This document shows positions 44,719 to 54,186 of a stretch of DNA of 64,000 nucleotides, piece by piece. Location: contig CAZLGW010000006.1 in NCBI GenBank assembly GCA_964559125.1, positions 1-64,000 on the forward strand, given 5' to 3'. A model generated the notes under the pieces. The model saw only the letters and a list, made by a program, of their open reading frames with translations, made no database searches and was not told the origin of the DNA. Each line of letters opens with the position of its first letter. Position 1 is the first letter of the stretch. The position numbers and the translations under genes were made by a program. The stretch is from Ravibacter sp964559125 (lineage in GTDB: Bacteria > Bacteroidota > Bacteroidia > Cytophagales > Spirosomataceae).

Positions 44719-46410
44719 TCATTTACTTTCGGCCAGGTACTTTATTTCCGACGCGGTCAGAGAACGGTTATAAATACGCAGTTCTTTCATATTCCCCCGA
44801 AAATAATCATTGGGCCCGAAGCCGATTTTGAGTGACCCGCTATTCTCCAGGTCGTAGTCTCCGGTGGTAAACCTTTCGGATTCGCCTACAAGCTTTCCAT
44901 CCATATAAAGCTGCAAACGATCTGTTGTCTTTATTGCCGCAACATGATGCCAGCCTGCAGGCACCGGCTGATCCCACGTCACATTTTTACCCGCTTCATA
45001 GGCATAAATATGTCCGGATGGAAGTGTCGTACAATATACCTTTCCCTTATGCTCAGCCAATGTCCATGCCCGGCGATACTTTACGTCGGGAGTCCGGTCA
45101 ATCTGGTCGACGCGTTTCCAGGTAGTATCGCCTTCATACGAATAAATTTCGGCAAGCGGCAGCGTTCCGGCCAGAAAACGGCCGTTATGCACCAACATAC
45201 CCATTACTTCAAGCTCGTTCCCAAGCCGCCCCACATCCGCCCATTTACCTATCCCGTCAAACCTGAATACACGTCCGCTCGGCCATGTAGCAACATACAG
45301 TTCTCCCTCATATACAGTAAAAGCATAGGTCTGTGTATTGTCTCCCACTAACCCACAGTCGGTCCAGCTTTTCCCGTCATAACGATATACTTTGCCCGTA
45401 TCATAGCAGGTTGCGTACAGGTGATCGTTATAAACCGCCATCCCTATAACCCGCTTACTGCCGTTATCGTCAGGTGTGCCACAGTCAATCCAGGTATTGT
45501 TCTTTTTATCGTAGCGGAAAAAACCCGGACTATAAAGCGAGGAAGCATACAGCTCCTTTTGAAAAACAACCAATCCGGCGATGGCTATACTACCCGGAAG
45601 TTGTCCGCAATCTACCCAGCGGTTATCTGCTTCATAGCGAAATATGCGGCCGCCCGGAGTCATATTTTCCGATTCCGGCAATGCTGAGCCAGATACCCGG
45701 TACTTTCCCGTACCCACATAGAGATCTCCTTCATAGACCGCCATCCCTAACACTGCATTGGAACTATCCGGATTGCCGCAATCTTCCCATTGCTTATTCC
45801 CGCCGTAGCGGTACACTCGACCGGTTTCATTAATCCCCGGCTCACATGTCCCCGCATACAACTTCCCGTTATACTCGGCCAGCCCCCAGGCTGTGAGCGC
45901 ATTGCCCGGCCGGCCACAGTCTATCCACCCTGATGCCTTATCGTTATCTATTCCAAACGTAAGCTGCCTGGAATTGGCATGTGATAGCGTAACGGCATTA
46001 TCCAGAAAACCTAAGCGGAACCCCCTGCGCAGACGACGGTCGTATTTACTCAGCAAATCGCCAAGCACGTCGTTTATAGAATCGCTGGTATGAACCCACA
46101 GGGAAATACTGAAATCTCCCTTTCCCAATGATAATGATTTATCTGACGGAATTTCAAGCCACTGATCTTTACCGTTAAAGCGCAGGGAACTCTTCTGGGG
46201 TTCCGAATTCTCATAAAAAGGTTTGCCATGTACCCGGCTCTCCCGTTTGTATGGAGATTGGTCATGGTTGTTCCCTGCTAATTTTAAATAAGCGAGGAGC
46301 CCTTTTTTTAAACTGGCGGGAGGTGTCCCGGTTCTTTGTGTAGCCGACGAAAAGACGAAGCCACCTCCCAGGCAAAGCAGAAAGCCGGCCAGAAATATTT
46401 GATTTCTCAT
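44719..46410 (-). CDS. Secreted LamG-domain protein interrupted by a beta-propeller
   Basis: About 563 residues from the ATG at 46410, which starts a signal peptide (MRNQIFLAGFLLCLGGGFVF). The first half of a LamG/concanavalin-like lectin domain lies at about 60-150 (LRFNGKDQWLEIPSDKSLSL, DFSISLWVHTSD). Then about seven 45-residue repeats of the form 'G-x-AVYxGxLYVGT...GRVFRYxGxxxWxDCG' build a propeller (about 155-465). The second LamG half follows (AGWHHVAAIKTTDRLQLYMDG, GSLKIGFGPNDYFRGNMKEL, IYNRSLTASEI). It follows SusD of region 5 and is probably a surface glycan-binding protein. No catalytic residues recognised. Confidence 0.75.
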   Translation of the reverse strand: MRNQIFLAGFLLCLGGGFVFSSATQRTGTPPASLKKGLLAYLKLAGNNHDQSPYKRESRVHGKPFYENSEPQKSSLRFNGKDQWLEIPSDKSLSLGKGDFSISLWVHTSDSINDVLGDLLSKYDRRLRRGFRLGFLDNAVTLSHANSRQLTFGIDNDKASGWIDCGRPGNALTAWGLAEYNGKLYAGTCEPGINETGRVYRYGGNKQWEDCGNPDSSNAVLGMAVYEGDLYVGTGKYRVSGSALPESENMTPGGRIFRYEADNRWVDCGQLPGSIAIAGLVVFQKELYASSLYSPGFFRYDKKNNTWIDCGTPDDNGSKRVIGMAVYNDHLYATCYDTGKVYRYDGKSWTDCGLVGDNTQTYAFTVYEGELYVATWPSGRVFRFDGIGKWADVGRLGNELEVMGMLVHNGRFLAGTLPLAEIYSYEGDTTWKRVDQIDRTPDVKYRRAWTLAEHKGKVYCTTLPSGHIYAYEAGKNVTWDQPVPAGWHHVAAIKTTDRLQLYMDGKLVGESERFTTGDYDLENSGSLKIGFGPNDYFRGNMKELRIYNRSLTASEIKYLAESK

Positions 46411-46546
46411 TCTTATACGAATAAACGTTTTAAACAATTCATGGCTATACCCGGGTCATCCCTCCGAGGTTTCCCTGATCACTTGCAGATGACAGGCTCG
46501 GTGGGATGACAGGTATAAAGCTACAGGCAAAGGGCCCTGCAGACAA

Positions 46547-48313
46547 CTACTCAATTGTTTCAAGCGGCGGAATATTACGCTCCGAACCGTTATAACCCTT
46601 ATTCTGGTTAATGATTCCAAGTGTATTGGCCGTGATAATATTATCGTCAATAGGCCAGAGATAATGATGAGGACCTATTTGCGGCGTATTGCCCAAAATA
46701 TTGAACGTCATTTTATAATACACGTTCAGCCGTGTGACCCTGTCATAAAACCAGTTTTTTTCATGAAGCGTGTTTAGCGAGTAGCCGTTCAGACCCTGCC
46801 TGGCCATCATACACGAGACCCTGACCAGCTCCGAGTGCCGCGGTTCTTCTGCAAAGAGCTCACGTACGCGTTCGTCAAAAATAAAATCGATGGTCACCTG
46901 GGAAGGAGTAATAAGTAACGCTTTTGCGCGGCTTCTTACTTCGTTGATATCATCCGCTGCCGCAGCGGAATTTCCTTTCCAGTAATGAGCCTCAGCCCGC
47001 AGGAGGTAGGTCTCAGCCAGGCGGAATATATACCAGTCGCCGTTTCCTCCCATAGGCATTGCAGAGGGATCGTGCTGCGGCGCAAAAAGTTTGTAATGCG
47101 GCGTAGCGTACATGAGATAAACACTATCGGCAGGATTGGGAAGATTCATGCCGTTCCAGGGCTTACCGAAATCGGTCGAAGCCGGGTTGTTATACAAAAA
47201 CTCGTGCTTGTCGACCCAGTTGATATCTGCCCGGCGCAGGTCAGTTGTATTTCGCCAGGTTTGGTTTTCATGCGTCCATATATCATAAGTATAGTAAGGC
47301 GAGAGCATCACGTCGGGATTACCCCGGCCCAGCGAATCATACATGGGTCCCTGGTCGATCATACCTCTGAATCCCTGGCTATCCCGGTTATTGGAATGCC
47401 ACCACGAAGGATTATAGATACGCATGGTATACAATCCGGTCGTCTTTGCACCTTCAGGCGCTTCAAACCGGTCTACAATCGCCAGAATCGTTTCCGTGTT
47501 GGCGGCAATATTAGCATTCTGCGGACGATGCAGATCCCATAGCACATTGCGTACCGGATCATTGGCGGTAGCGCCAAAACGCCCTTTCATTAAAGAATAA
47601 GGGCCGTTTATCACCTCTGTTGCCGAGGCAATCGCCTTATCAAATTCCAGGTTAGCCAGGTAGATCTTGGTCAGCAAGTGATTGGCTGCGCCCTTTGTAG
47701 GAGCGCCGGGTTCAGTTTTTACGGGCAGCCATTGAACGGCAAATTCCATATCCTTCTGGATTTTGGTCAGTATTGCCCAGCGACTATGGCTCTGGTAATC
47801 CAGCTTGGCGTCGGTCACTTCCTCTCCCAGAAAAGGCACATCCCCATAGGTATTAGCCAAACGATAGTACCAATAGGACCGGTGCCAGTAGGCCTCGGCA
47901 AGAATAAAGTTCCGGTCGGCCTCATTTGGCCAGGAAATGTTGTCTACACGCGAAATAATCACATTGGCATTCTTGATATAGCCATAAATGTCATTAATCA
48001 ACCTGAAGAAGCGCTGATATTGGTCTGCATTGGGGGTAAGCTTATAAAAATCCAATTGCAGAAGCGGGTTGGCCGCCTCAGACGCCATCCATTCATGGGA
48101 GAAATAATGTGTCGGTCCGGCGCATTCTCTTATCAGGTTCTTCCGAAGGGTGATCAGGATCGATTCGAAGCCCTTTTGGTCGATATAGACGTTTTCGGGA
48201 GCAAAGAACGAATGAGGTTTCGGAGCCAGCCAGTTATCGGAACAGGATGTTTGAAAAACCAGCAGGGTGATGAGTGTCAGAGATATATTTTTAAAGGATT
48301 TCATATTTTTCAC
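46547..48313 (-). CDS. SusD/RagB outer-membrane glycan-binding lipoprotein
   Basis: 588 residues. Lipobox LLVFQTSC, then DNWLAPKPHSFFAPENVY. Core helices include LAEAYWHRSYWYYRLANTYGDVPFL and FRLAETYLLRAEAHYWKGN; DERVRELFAEEPRHSELVR is the ERr-E-L motif. Ends with LGIINQNKGYNGSERNIPP, i.e. the QNPGY-type motif slightly internal. Partner of the SusC 22 bp upstream. Full length. Confidence 0.92.
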   Translation of the reverse strand: MKNMKSFKNISLTLITLLVFQTSCSDNWLAPKPHSFFAPENVYIDQKGFESILITLRKNLIRECAGPTHYFSHEWMASEAANPLLQLDFYKLTPNADQYQRFFRLINDIYGYIKNANVIISRVDNISWPNEADRNFILAEAYWHRSYWYYRLANTYGDVPFLGEEVTDAKLDYQSHSRWAILTKIQKDMEFAVQWLPVKTEPGAPTKGAANHLLTKIYLANLEFDKAIASATEVINGPYSLMKGRFGATANDPVRNVLWDLHRPQNANIAANTETILAIVDRFEAPEGAKTTGLYTMRIYNPSWWHSNNRDSQGFRGMIDQGPMYDSLGRGNPDVMLSPYYTYDIWTHENQTWRNTTDLRRADINWVDKHEFLYNNPASTDFGKPWNGMNLPNPADSVYLMYATPHYKLFAPQHDPSAMPMGGNGDWYIFRLAETYLLRAEAHYWKGNSAAAADDINEVRSRAKALLITPSQVTIDFIFDERVRELFAEEPRHSELVRVSCMMARQGLNGYSLNTLHEKNWFYDRVTRLNVYYKMTFNILGNTPQIGPHHYLWPIDDNIITANTLGIINQNKGYNGSERNIPPLETIE

Positions 48314-48335
48314 ATTTTACCGTCTTGCTGCTTCT

Positions 48336-51300
48336 CTACTTTAAGGTGACATTTAAACCGAACGTGTAGGTTCTCGGCATCGGGGTATGCGTCGATTCAG
48401 GATCCCAACCCGGCCATTTGTCAAAGCTGTGCAGGTTCCGGATCGAAGCAAAGATACTGGCATCGTTCAGCCGGAGGTGCTGAAGCACTCCGCCCTGAAC
48501 CTGGTAGGCCAGTGAAACATCCTGTATCCTTACAAAGGACCGCGGCTTATAAAGCATGATTCCGCCGCCAAAAGGTGCGTTGTCCTGTGTAAGACGCGGC
48601 CATTCGTTTGTCCGGTTGTCGGCTGTCCAGTACGGCACATTGGAAGTGCTGTTCCGGTCATATGTCGACCAGCTATGCAAGGCCTGAGGCATATCGGCGA
48701 TATGTCCCAGATCGGCTCTCAGGAAAAACGAAGCGGTAAAGTTTTTCAGAAATGTAAAATCATTGCGCAATCCCCAGCGATAGCGCGGCTGCGAATAGCC
48801 GATAAACGTCTTATCATGCAAGGCTTCGTATCTGCCGTTACCGTCTATGTCCCGGGCTTTGAAATCGCCCGGGACCAACCGGTATACCTTAGCGGCTTCT
48901 TCCTCCTCTACCTGCCAGATGCCTTGTATGTCGTAATCCCACACTACATCCAGCGGCTTCCCGGGAAACCACTTATTGGAATAATCCGGCACCTCCCGCC
49001 GCACGGTCTGCCCGTCTATTTCGACTTCTTCATAATCACCGAACAATCTCTTTATCTCATTGCGGTTCATGGAAAATACAAGATTCGTTCTCCAGCTGAA
49101 CGCTTTGGTATTCATATTTACGGAGTTAACCGTCAGTTCGATCCCTTTGTTGTCGAGCCGGCCAAGATTCGTCATGATCGTCGAGAACCCGGTGATTTGC
49201 GGAAGCCTCCTGGACATGAGCAGATCGGTGGTATAGGAATGATAAAGATCGGCCGTCAGGTTGAGCCGGTTGCTGAAGAGGTCTACGTCAAACCCGAGAT
49301 TGACCGATTCTGTCCGCTCCCAGCGCAGGTTGGAGTTGGCCAGGGAATTATTAAATAATCCCACCTGGAGATTTGTGCCGTTATAATACAAATTCGATCC
49401 CAATTGGGCCAGCGCCGAATACATCCCGATATCGCGGTTCCCGTTCACACCCCACGATGCCCTGATTTTGAACTGGCTGATCCAGCTGACGTCAAAAAAG
49501 CTCTCCTCTCCCAGGTTCCAGGCCAGCGCGAGAGCCGGAAACACGGCCCGGGGATTTTTCTGTCCGAAGGCGGAGTAGCCGTCCCGCCTCACTGAAGCCG
49601 TAAGAAGATACTTCCCAAGCAGCGAATAGTTCAAACGCGCCATGAGCGCATCACCTGTTACCTCCGTATCGTTGCTGCTGACCGTCGGGTTGGTCCCGAA
49701 CTGCATCCCGGAGAATCCCAGTACCGGACTGGGCCGGAAGGTGATATTGGTGCTCGTGGATGTCCAGGTCCGGGTATGCTCGAGGTTATGCAAAAGGGTT
49801 ACATCGAAACCGTGGATCCCGACTTGCTTGTTCCATTTCATCAGGTTATCCAGCATCCAGCCAAACTGGGAATAGTCTTCCCTCGATGCACGCCCGTCAG
49901 GATAGGTTTGCCCGCCTATAACGGTTTGCGGAGACCAGTAGTTATAATCTTTCAATACCTCATAGCGCGGTTGATAGGAAACGCGATGGGTAATACCGAA
50001 AGGAAGCCGGAGCTCGGCAAATAAAGCGGAAAAGACACTTTGTATCTTCCGGAGACGGTCTTGGCCGTAGTAATCCATCAACGGGTTCACGGCCCCGATG
50101 TAATCGCCGGGATACCACCTTACCGAGCCGTCGTCGTTCCACATAGATCCGAAAGGACTGACCATGTACATCCTGCCCAGGTTCGCCTGTACAACACTCT
50201 CATCCCGATCGGCAAACTGGGTATTCATTCCTACATTCAGCCAGTCGGCTACTTTAAAATCCACGTTCAGTCTTGAACGAATGGTCCCGAACTGATCTCC
50301 TTTGATAATCCCCTCATTGTTGGTATAGCCTATTGACCAATAGTATTTCAGATTTTCTGTCCCTCCGCCCACGCTGACGTCGTAATCCTGTCTTACCCCG
50401 CGCGTAAGTACCTCGTCCATCCAGTTCATCGACTTGCCGGCCAGATAATTTTCCTGTTCGATGGGGAAGAAGTTCAGCCTGTTGAGCCATTCGATCGTAT
50501 TGTCGGCATGCGGGTTTGCACTGGCAGTCCGCCATTGCTCAAGCGTAATGCCCGCGGGAAGCTGTTCGGGGGAGAAATAGTAGTAATCCGGCAGGGGTCC
50601 TCTCATAAACCGGTACATATCTCTTCTGTAGTCCAGGTAGCCCTGCCCGTCATACGATCCGAATTTTTTCCTGGTTACTTCGGCCACACCCACCTTGGTT
50701 GAAAACTGGATGGTCGGCTTACCGGTCTTTCCCCTTGAAGTTGTGATAATGATCACGCCTGAAGCCGCCTTCGCACCGAAAACAGCGGCAGAACTCGCAT
50801 CCTTCAGAATGTCGATCGTCTCGATATCGGTCGGGTTAATATCCCGGATACTCCCGTTATACACCACACCGTCCAGCACAATCATCGGCGAAGTGCTCGC
50901 GCTGAGCGAGCTGGGCCCCCTGATTTCCATGGAGGCTCCCCCTGCTGCTGCCGGGCTTTGGTTGGCATAAAAGCCCGCCACGTTGCCGGCAAGCATGTCG
51001 GTAACCTGTGTGATGGATTGAGTCTTGAAAGCATCGCCGTTCACCCTGGCAACCGACCCTGTCAGGTCGCTCTTTTTCTGCGTTCCGTACCCTATAACGA
51101 CCAGCTCTTCCAGGTTTTTCTCATCCACTTTCATTGAAATCTCCATGAAACTCCTGTTCCCCACCACCTGCTCCTGGGTCAGGTATCCTACAAATGAAAA
51201 TACGAGGACAGATTGTTCATCCGGGGCTTCAATAGAAAACTCTCCATTTATGTCCGTAGTCATCCCCCGCTGCGTTCCTTTCACCAGAATGCTCACCCCC

Positions 51301-51773
51301 GGCAGCACATCTCCCTTTTCGTCAGTCACTCGTCCGCTAATTGTCCTGTCTGCTTCCACCGGCAATACCGAAGCGCCCGGTTCCCGTGTATTGATCCTGG
51401 GAGGCTGAGGGATCGCCCTCTTCAGCAAGATCCTGTTGTCAGCTACAGTAAAATCGATTGCAAGCGGCGGAAGGAATTCCTTCAGTACATTTTCCAGCTT
51501 CCTGTTGGTAGCGTTTATCGTTACTTTCTGCCGGATGTCGATCGCACTGGGACTATAAATAAACCGCACATTTGCCTGCTCCTCAATCAGGGAAAGCACC
51601 TTCATGAAACGGAGATTTTCTGCCTGGATGGAGATGTTCCTTTCCAATACGTTTTGTCCACTTGTTTTATGGGCATGTGCTATCCCGCAACATAGTGCAA
51701 ACAGCGCAAGCTGGAGAAATGAGATTTTCATAGTTTTCCAGACCCATAATGGGATCAGTAGTTTTTTGTTCAT
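48336..51773 (-). CDS. SusC/RagA TonB-dependent receptor with STN domain
   Basis: 1145 residues. Signal region about 14-36 (MKISFLQLALFALCCGIAHA), STN domain about 45-118 (NISIQAENLRFMKVLSLIEE, VRFIYSPSAIDIRQKVTI), carboxypeptidase-D-like domain about 143-215 (ISGRVTDEKGDVLPGVSILV), EELVVIGYGTQKKSDLTGSV, plug and barrel ending TFGLNVTLK. STN indicates signalling to the FecR/ECF pair at 51992-53584. The 218-bp leader before it contains a structured opposite-strand element. Confidence 0.93.
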   Translation of the reverse strand: MNKKLLIPLWVWKTMKISFLQLALFALCCGIAHAHKTSGQNVLERNISIQAENLRFMKVLSLIEEQANVRFIYSPSAIDIRQKVTINATNRKLENVLKEFLPPLAIDFTVADNRILLKRAIPQPPRINTREPGASVLPVEADRTISGRVTDEKGDVLPGVSILVKGTQRGMTTDINGEFSIEAPDEQSVLVFSFVGYLTQEQVVGNRSFMEISMKVDEKNLEELVVIGYGTQKKSDLTGSVARVNGDAFKTQSITQVTDMLAGNVAGFYANQSPAAAGGASMEIRGPSSLSASTSPMIVLDGVVYNGSIRDINPTDIETIDILKDASSAAVFGAKAASGVIIITTSRGKTGKPTIQFSTKVGVAEVTRKKFGSYDGQGYLDYRRDMYRFMRGPLPDYYYFSPEQLPAGITLEQWRTASANPHADNTIEWLNRLNFFPIEQENYLAGKSMNWMDEVLTRGVRQDYDVSVGGGTENLKYYWSIGYTNNEGIIKGDQFGTIRSRLNVDFKVADWLNVGMNTQFADRDESVVQANLGRMYMVSPFGSMWNDDGSVRWYPGDYIGAVNPLMDYYGQDRLRKIQSVFSALFAELRLPFGITHRVSYQPRYEVLKDYNYWSPQTVIGGQTYPDGRASREDYSQFGWMLDNLMKWNKQVGIHGFDVTLLHNLEHTRTWTSTSTNITFRPSPVLGFSGMQFGTNPTVSSNDTEVTGDALMARLNYSLLGKYLLTASVRRDGYSAFGQKNPRAVFPALALAWNLGEESFFDVSWISQFKIRASWGVNGNRDIGMYSALAQLGSNLYYNGTNLQVGLFNNSLANSNLRWERTESVNLGFDVDLFSNRLNLTADLYHSYTTDLLMSRRLPQITGFSTIMTNLGRLDNKGIELTVNSVNMNTKAFSWRTNLVFSMNRNEIKRLFGDYEEVEIDGQTVRREVPDYSNKWFPGKPLDVVWDYDIQGIWQVEEEEAAKVYRLVPGDFKARDIDGNGRYEALHDKTFIGYSQPRYRWGLRNDFTFLKNFTASFFLRADLGHIADMPQALHSWSTYDRNSTSNVPYWTADNRTNEWPRLTQDNAPFGGGIMLYKPRSFVRIQDVSLAYQVQGGVLQHLRLNDASIFASIRNLHSFDKWPGWDPESTHTPMPRTYTFGLNVTLK

Positions 51774-51822
51774 AATTTAGCAAGGTTTGAAGGTTGCAAG
51801 ACTCGAAAACAGGTGTACAATG

Positions 51823-51910
51823 CGGACTTGCTAGTCCGGGTAAGAATCTCAAATAGACGTTTGAGCGTACATGACAGACCGGTAATGTAGGCGCATTGCC
51901 GGTTTTTTTT
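51823..51910 (+). ncRNA. Candidate cis-antisense sRNA in the SusC leader
   Basis: Three consecutive hairpins on the + strand, antisense to the SusC 5' region: CGGACT/AGTCCG (51823-51838), CTCAAA/TTTGAG (51848-51865) and the terminator stem (51878-51903) followed by T8. Known precedent: Bacteroides PULs carry DonS-type antisense RNAs at exactly this place, repressing susC. The 5' end is not determined; a weak -7-like AAGGTTTG lies at 51782-51789. A structured - strand 5'UTR is the alternative. Confidence 0.4.
51878..51910 (+). terminator. Intrinsic terminator, + strand
   Basis: ACCGGTAATG pairs with CATTGCCGGT (10 bp, one G-U) around a 6-nt loop, followed directly by eight T. The wobble pairs only in + strand RNA; in - strand RNA it would be an A-C mismatch and no T-run follows, so it is built for transcription opposite to the surrounding genes. 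Confidence 0.75.
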
Positions 51911-51991
51911 GGTTAAGTGATTTGCTTATTTTTTTATTTCATGTAGTAAATAAGGATTTAGTTATAAAAGGATCGTTCATATCAATGCCTG

Positions 51992-53002
51992 CTAAAGACC
52001 ATGGCAGCTCTCGCCGTTGACAAACACCGCAGCGCCCCTGATCTCATAACGGGCTCCCATCACTTCGCAGACAAAATCCAGTTGCCGGTACAGGTCCAGC
52101 CCGTTGAGATCACCCGTAAATACACAATCGTTCAGCACAGGATTCCCCACGATAATTTCGATCTTATACGCCTGCTGCATCAGCTTCAATACTTCTCTTA
52201 AAGGTGTTTCTTTAAAGTCGAAATCAGGAATCACGGCGTTCGGGGCTATCATCTGGGGCGCATCCATCAGATCATGCCTGAGCGTCTTCAGCTCGGTGTT
52301 ATAAATAACTTTCTGATTGGGAGTCGCAATTACACCGTTCCGTCTTTTGTCATACCCTTCTGTACCGGTATACACCGACACTTTGCCCGTCATCACCGAC
52401 ACTTCTATGGTATTTTTGTCATCCTTGGACCTTATACGAAAACTGGTTCCCAATACTTCGGTAACGAGGTCTCCGGTATAGACAAAAAAAGGCACCTGTG
52501 CATTCGGCTGGACTTCAAAAAAAGCTTCGCCTGTAAGATAGACCGTCCGTGCTTGTCTCCCGTAATTCTCATCAGTAACCAGACTCGCCCCGGTTTCGAG
52601 TATTACAGTGCTTCCATCAGGAAGCGTAACATGCCGGGGCGTCTGCGCAATATTTTTTGTTTCAACTCCGGTTGCAGTTATCTGGGGAGTTTTTCCACCT
52701 GGCTCCTTCAAAAGAAACCAGGCAAAGGTCAATACGCCAATAAGGGAAGCGGCTATACCTGCCAGGTACTTTCCTTTACTCCACCACGGCCTGCCTTTTC
52801 GCATAATTTCCGTATCGACCCGGATTTTCTTCCAAACCTGCATCTTCGTTTTCTGTGCCTCATCTTCCTGCATAAAAACAGAATGATCAGTGTATTGCCT
52901 GAAATGCATATCCGCCCATTTATCCAGCAACTCTTCCTCTTCAGGAGAGCTTTTTCCGGCGCAATACCTTTCTACAATCTCGTCAAATTTATGCCGTTTC
53001 AT
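51992..53002 (-). CDS. FecR-family anti-sigma factor
   Basis: 336 residues. Cytoplasmic N-terminus with the DUF4880-like start (FDEIVERYCAGKSSPEEEELLDKWADM), membrane helix LAGIAASLIGVLTFAWFLL, FecR domain (VTLPDGSTVILETGASLV, VYLTGEAFFEV, VLGTSFRI) and a C-terminal DUF4974-type domain (FDFKETPLREVLKLMQQAYKIEII). Couples the SusC at 48336-51773 to the ECF sigma encoded 24 bp upstream. Confidence 0.93.
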   Translation of the reverse strand: MKRHKFDEIVERYCAGKSSPEEEELLDKWADMHFRQYTDHSVFMQEDEAQKTKMQVWKKIRVDTEIMRKGRPWWSKGKYLAGIAASLIGVLTFAWFLLKEPGGKTPQITATGVETKNIAQTPRHVTLPDGSTVILETGASLVTDENYGRQARTVYLTGEAFFEVQPNAQVPFFVYTGDLVTEVLGTSFRIRSKDDKNTIEVSVMTGKVSVYTGTEGYDKRRNGVIATPNQKVIYNTELKTLRHDLMDAPQMIAPNAVIPDFDFKETPLREVLKLMQQAYKIEIIVGNPVLNDCVFTGDLNGLDLYRQLDFVCEVMGARYEIRGAAVFVNGESCHGL

Positions 53003-53026
53003 TTGTATATACTGACTTCAAAATAC

Positions 53027-53584
53027 TTAGTTATCAGAAGTAAACCCGTGAAGATATTGCCGCAGCACCTTCATTGATTTGTAGATATGGTATTGGACTG
53101 CCTTATCGGAGAGTCCCATTTGAGAAGCTATTTTTTTTACAGAAATGTCGTCCAGTTTGTGCATTCTGAATATAGTCGCCGTCTTTTCAGGTAATTGCTT
53201 AAGCGCTCTTTCAATGGCTTCCGAGAGCTGACTTTCGTTAAAAATCTCATCCGTATTGATAAGGTCGGATACTTCGCCCATCAACTGGTATTCACGGTAC
53301 TTGCGCAGATTGATCTGTCCTCTGAAATGCCTGTTGGTCAGGTTCCTGGCAGCGATAAAAAGGAAGGTCCTGAGATTGCGGATCTCACTTTGTTCGCGAT
53401 TCTGCCAAAGGCTCAACATTAACTCCTGTAAAATGTTTTCCGCATCCTCCCTGGATCCTATCTGCAGATAGACAAAGCTGAACAACTGGCGCCAATAGCG
53501 ATCATATATCGTCTCAAAAGCAAAGGTGTCCCCGCTTTTGAGCAAATCTACCAAAGAACCGTCTGTTAGACTTTTTCCCTCCAT
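53027..53584 (-). CDS. ECF RNA polymerase sigma factor
   Basis: 185 residues. Sigma2 (about 22-90: AFETIYDRYWRQLFSFVYLQIG, SREDAENILQELMLSLWQNRE) and sigma4 (about 125-178: ALKQLPEKTATIFRMHKLDDISVKKIASQMG then LSDKAVQYHIYKSMKVLRQYL). Heads the sigma-FecR-SusC-SusD unit of region 5. The 178 bp upstream are AT-rich without a gene. Confidence 0.93.
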   Translation of the reverse strand: MEGKSLTDGSLVDLLKSGDTFAFETIYDRYWRQLFSFVYLQIGSREDAENILQELMLSLWQNREQSEIRNLRTFLFIAARNLTNRHFRGQINLRKYREYQLMGEVSDLINTDEIFNESQLSEAIERALKQLPEKTATIFRMHKLDDISVKKIASQMGLSDKAVQYHIYKSMKVLRQYLHGFTSDN

Positions 53585-53762
53585 TTAGGTCCTGATTAGG
53601 TCCGTTTTTGTTAAAGGTTCCAGACAAGTGGTATTTTGCTAAAGAAAAATCAATTTTTTTTCAAAAAACTTAATTGTGAAGAGATAAGTCCCTCGTTGAT
53701 ATGCTTTTGCAGAGGTGATAGCGTATGCCCTGATACGGGAAACTGTGGGAGAAATATATTCG

Positions 53763-54068
53763 CTATTCTAATTTTTTAATCTCAACAACCTCACTATCAA
53801 TATATTGAATACAATTCTCATTCTTGCCGATTTCTTTGTATTTAACATTGACCCTGTCTCCGGAGCGGAAGGAAAGTATATTCTCTATAGAAACAACCAG
53901 CGTATCTCCATTATCGAGCCGGATTTGCTGGGCACAATAGTATAAGCCGCCGCTAAGCCACACTTCTCCATCTCCCTGCTTAAAAAGAATTTCATTGTCG
54001 TCTTTTGTACAGGATAAAGCAAACAGTAAGATCAATCCGGATAGCAGCGTCTTTTTCAGGATAGTCAT
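53763..54068 (-). CDS. Small lipoprotein, function unknown
   Basis: 101 residues from the ATG at 54068. This start gives a textbook lipoprotein signal (MTILKKTLLSGLILLFALSC), and the longer frame would begin inside the promoter. The mature part is beta-rich (GDGEVWLSGGLYYCAQQIRL, DTLVVSIENILSFRSGDRVNVKYKEIG) with two further Cys. Not recognised. It stands alone between the sigma factor and the isomerase-like gene. Confidence 0.7.
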   Translation of the reverse strand: MTILKKTLLSGLILLFALSCTKDDNEILFKQGDGEVWLSGGLYYCAQQIRLDNGDTLVVSIENILSFRSGDRVNVKYKEIGKNENCIQYIDSEVVEIKKLE

Positions 54069-54101
54069 AAGCTTTTTACCAGGTTTTCTTGATTCGTCTA
54101 T

Positions 54102-54109
54102 CAAATTTA
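54102..54109 (-). promoter_or_regulatory. -7 box (TAAATTTG) of the small lipoprotein gene
   Basis: Exact TAnnTTTG match on the - strand, 33 bp upstream of the start at 54068. The -33 position shows TTC rather than TTG. Confidence 0.5.
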
Positions 54110-54186
54110 GACAAAACCGGCAAGATATTGAACCAGTCTATTGTTAAATTCTCAGCTTTTCCTCCCTCGCAATATCAACTATCAAC

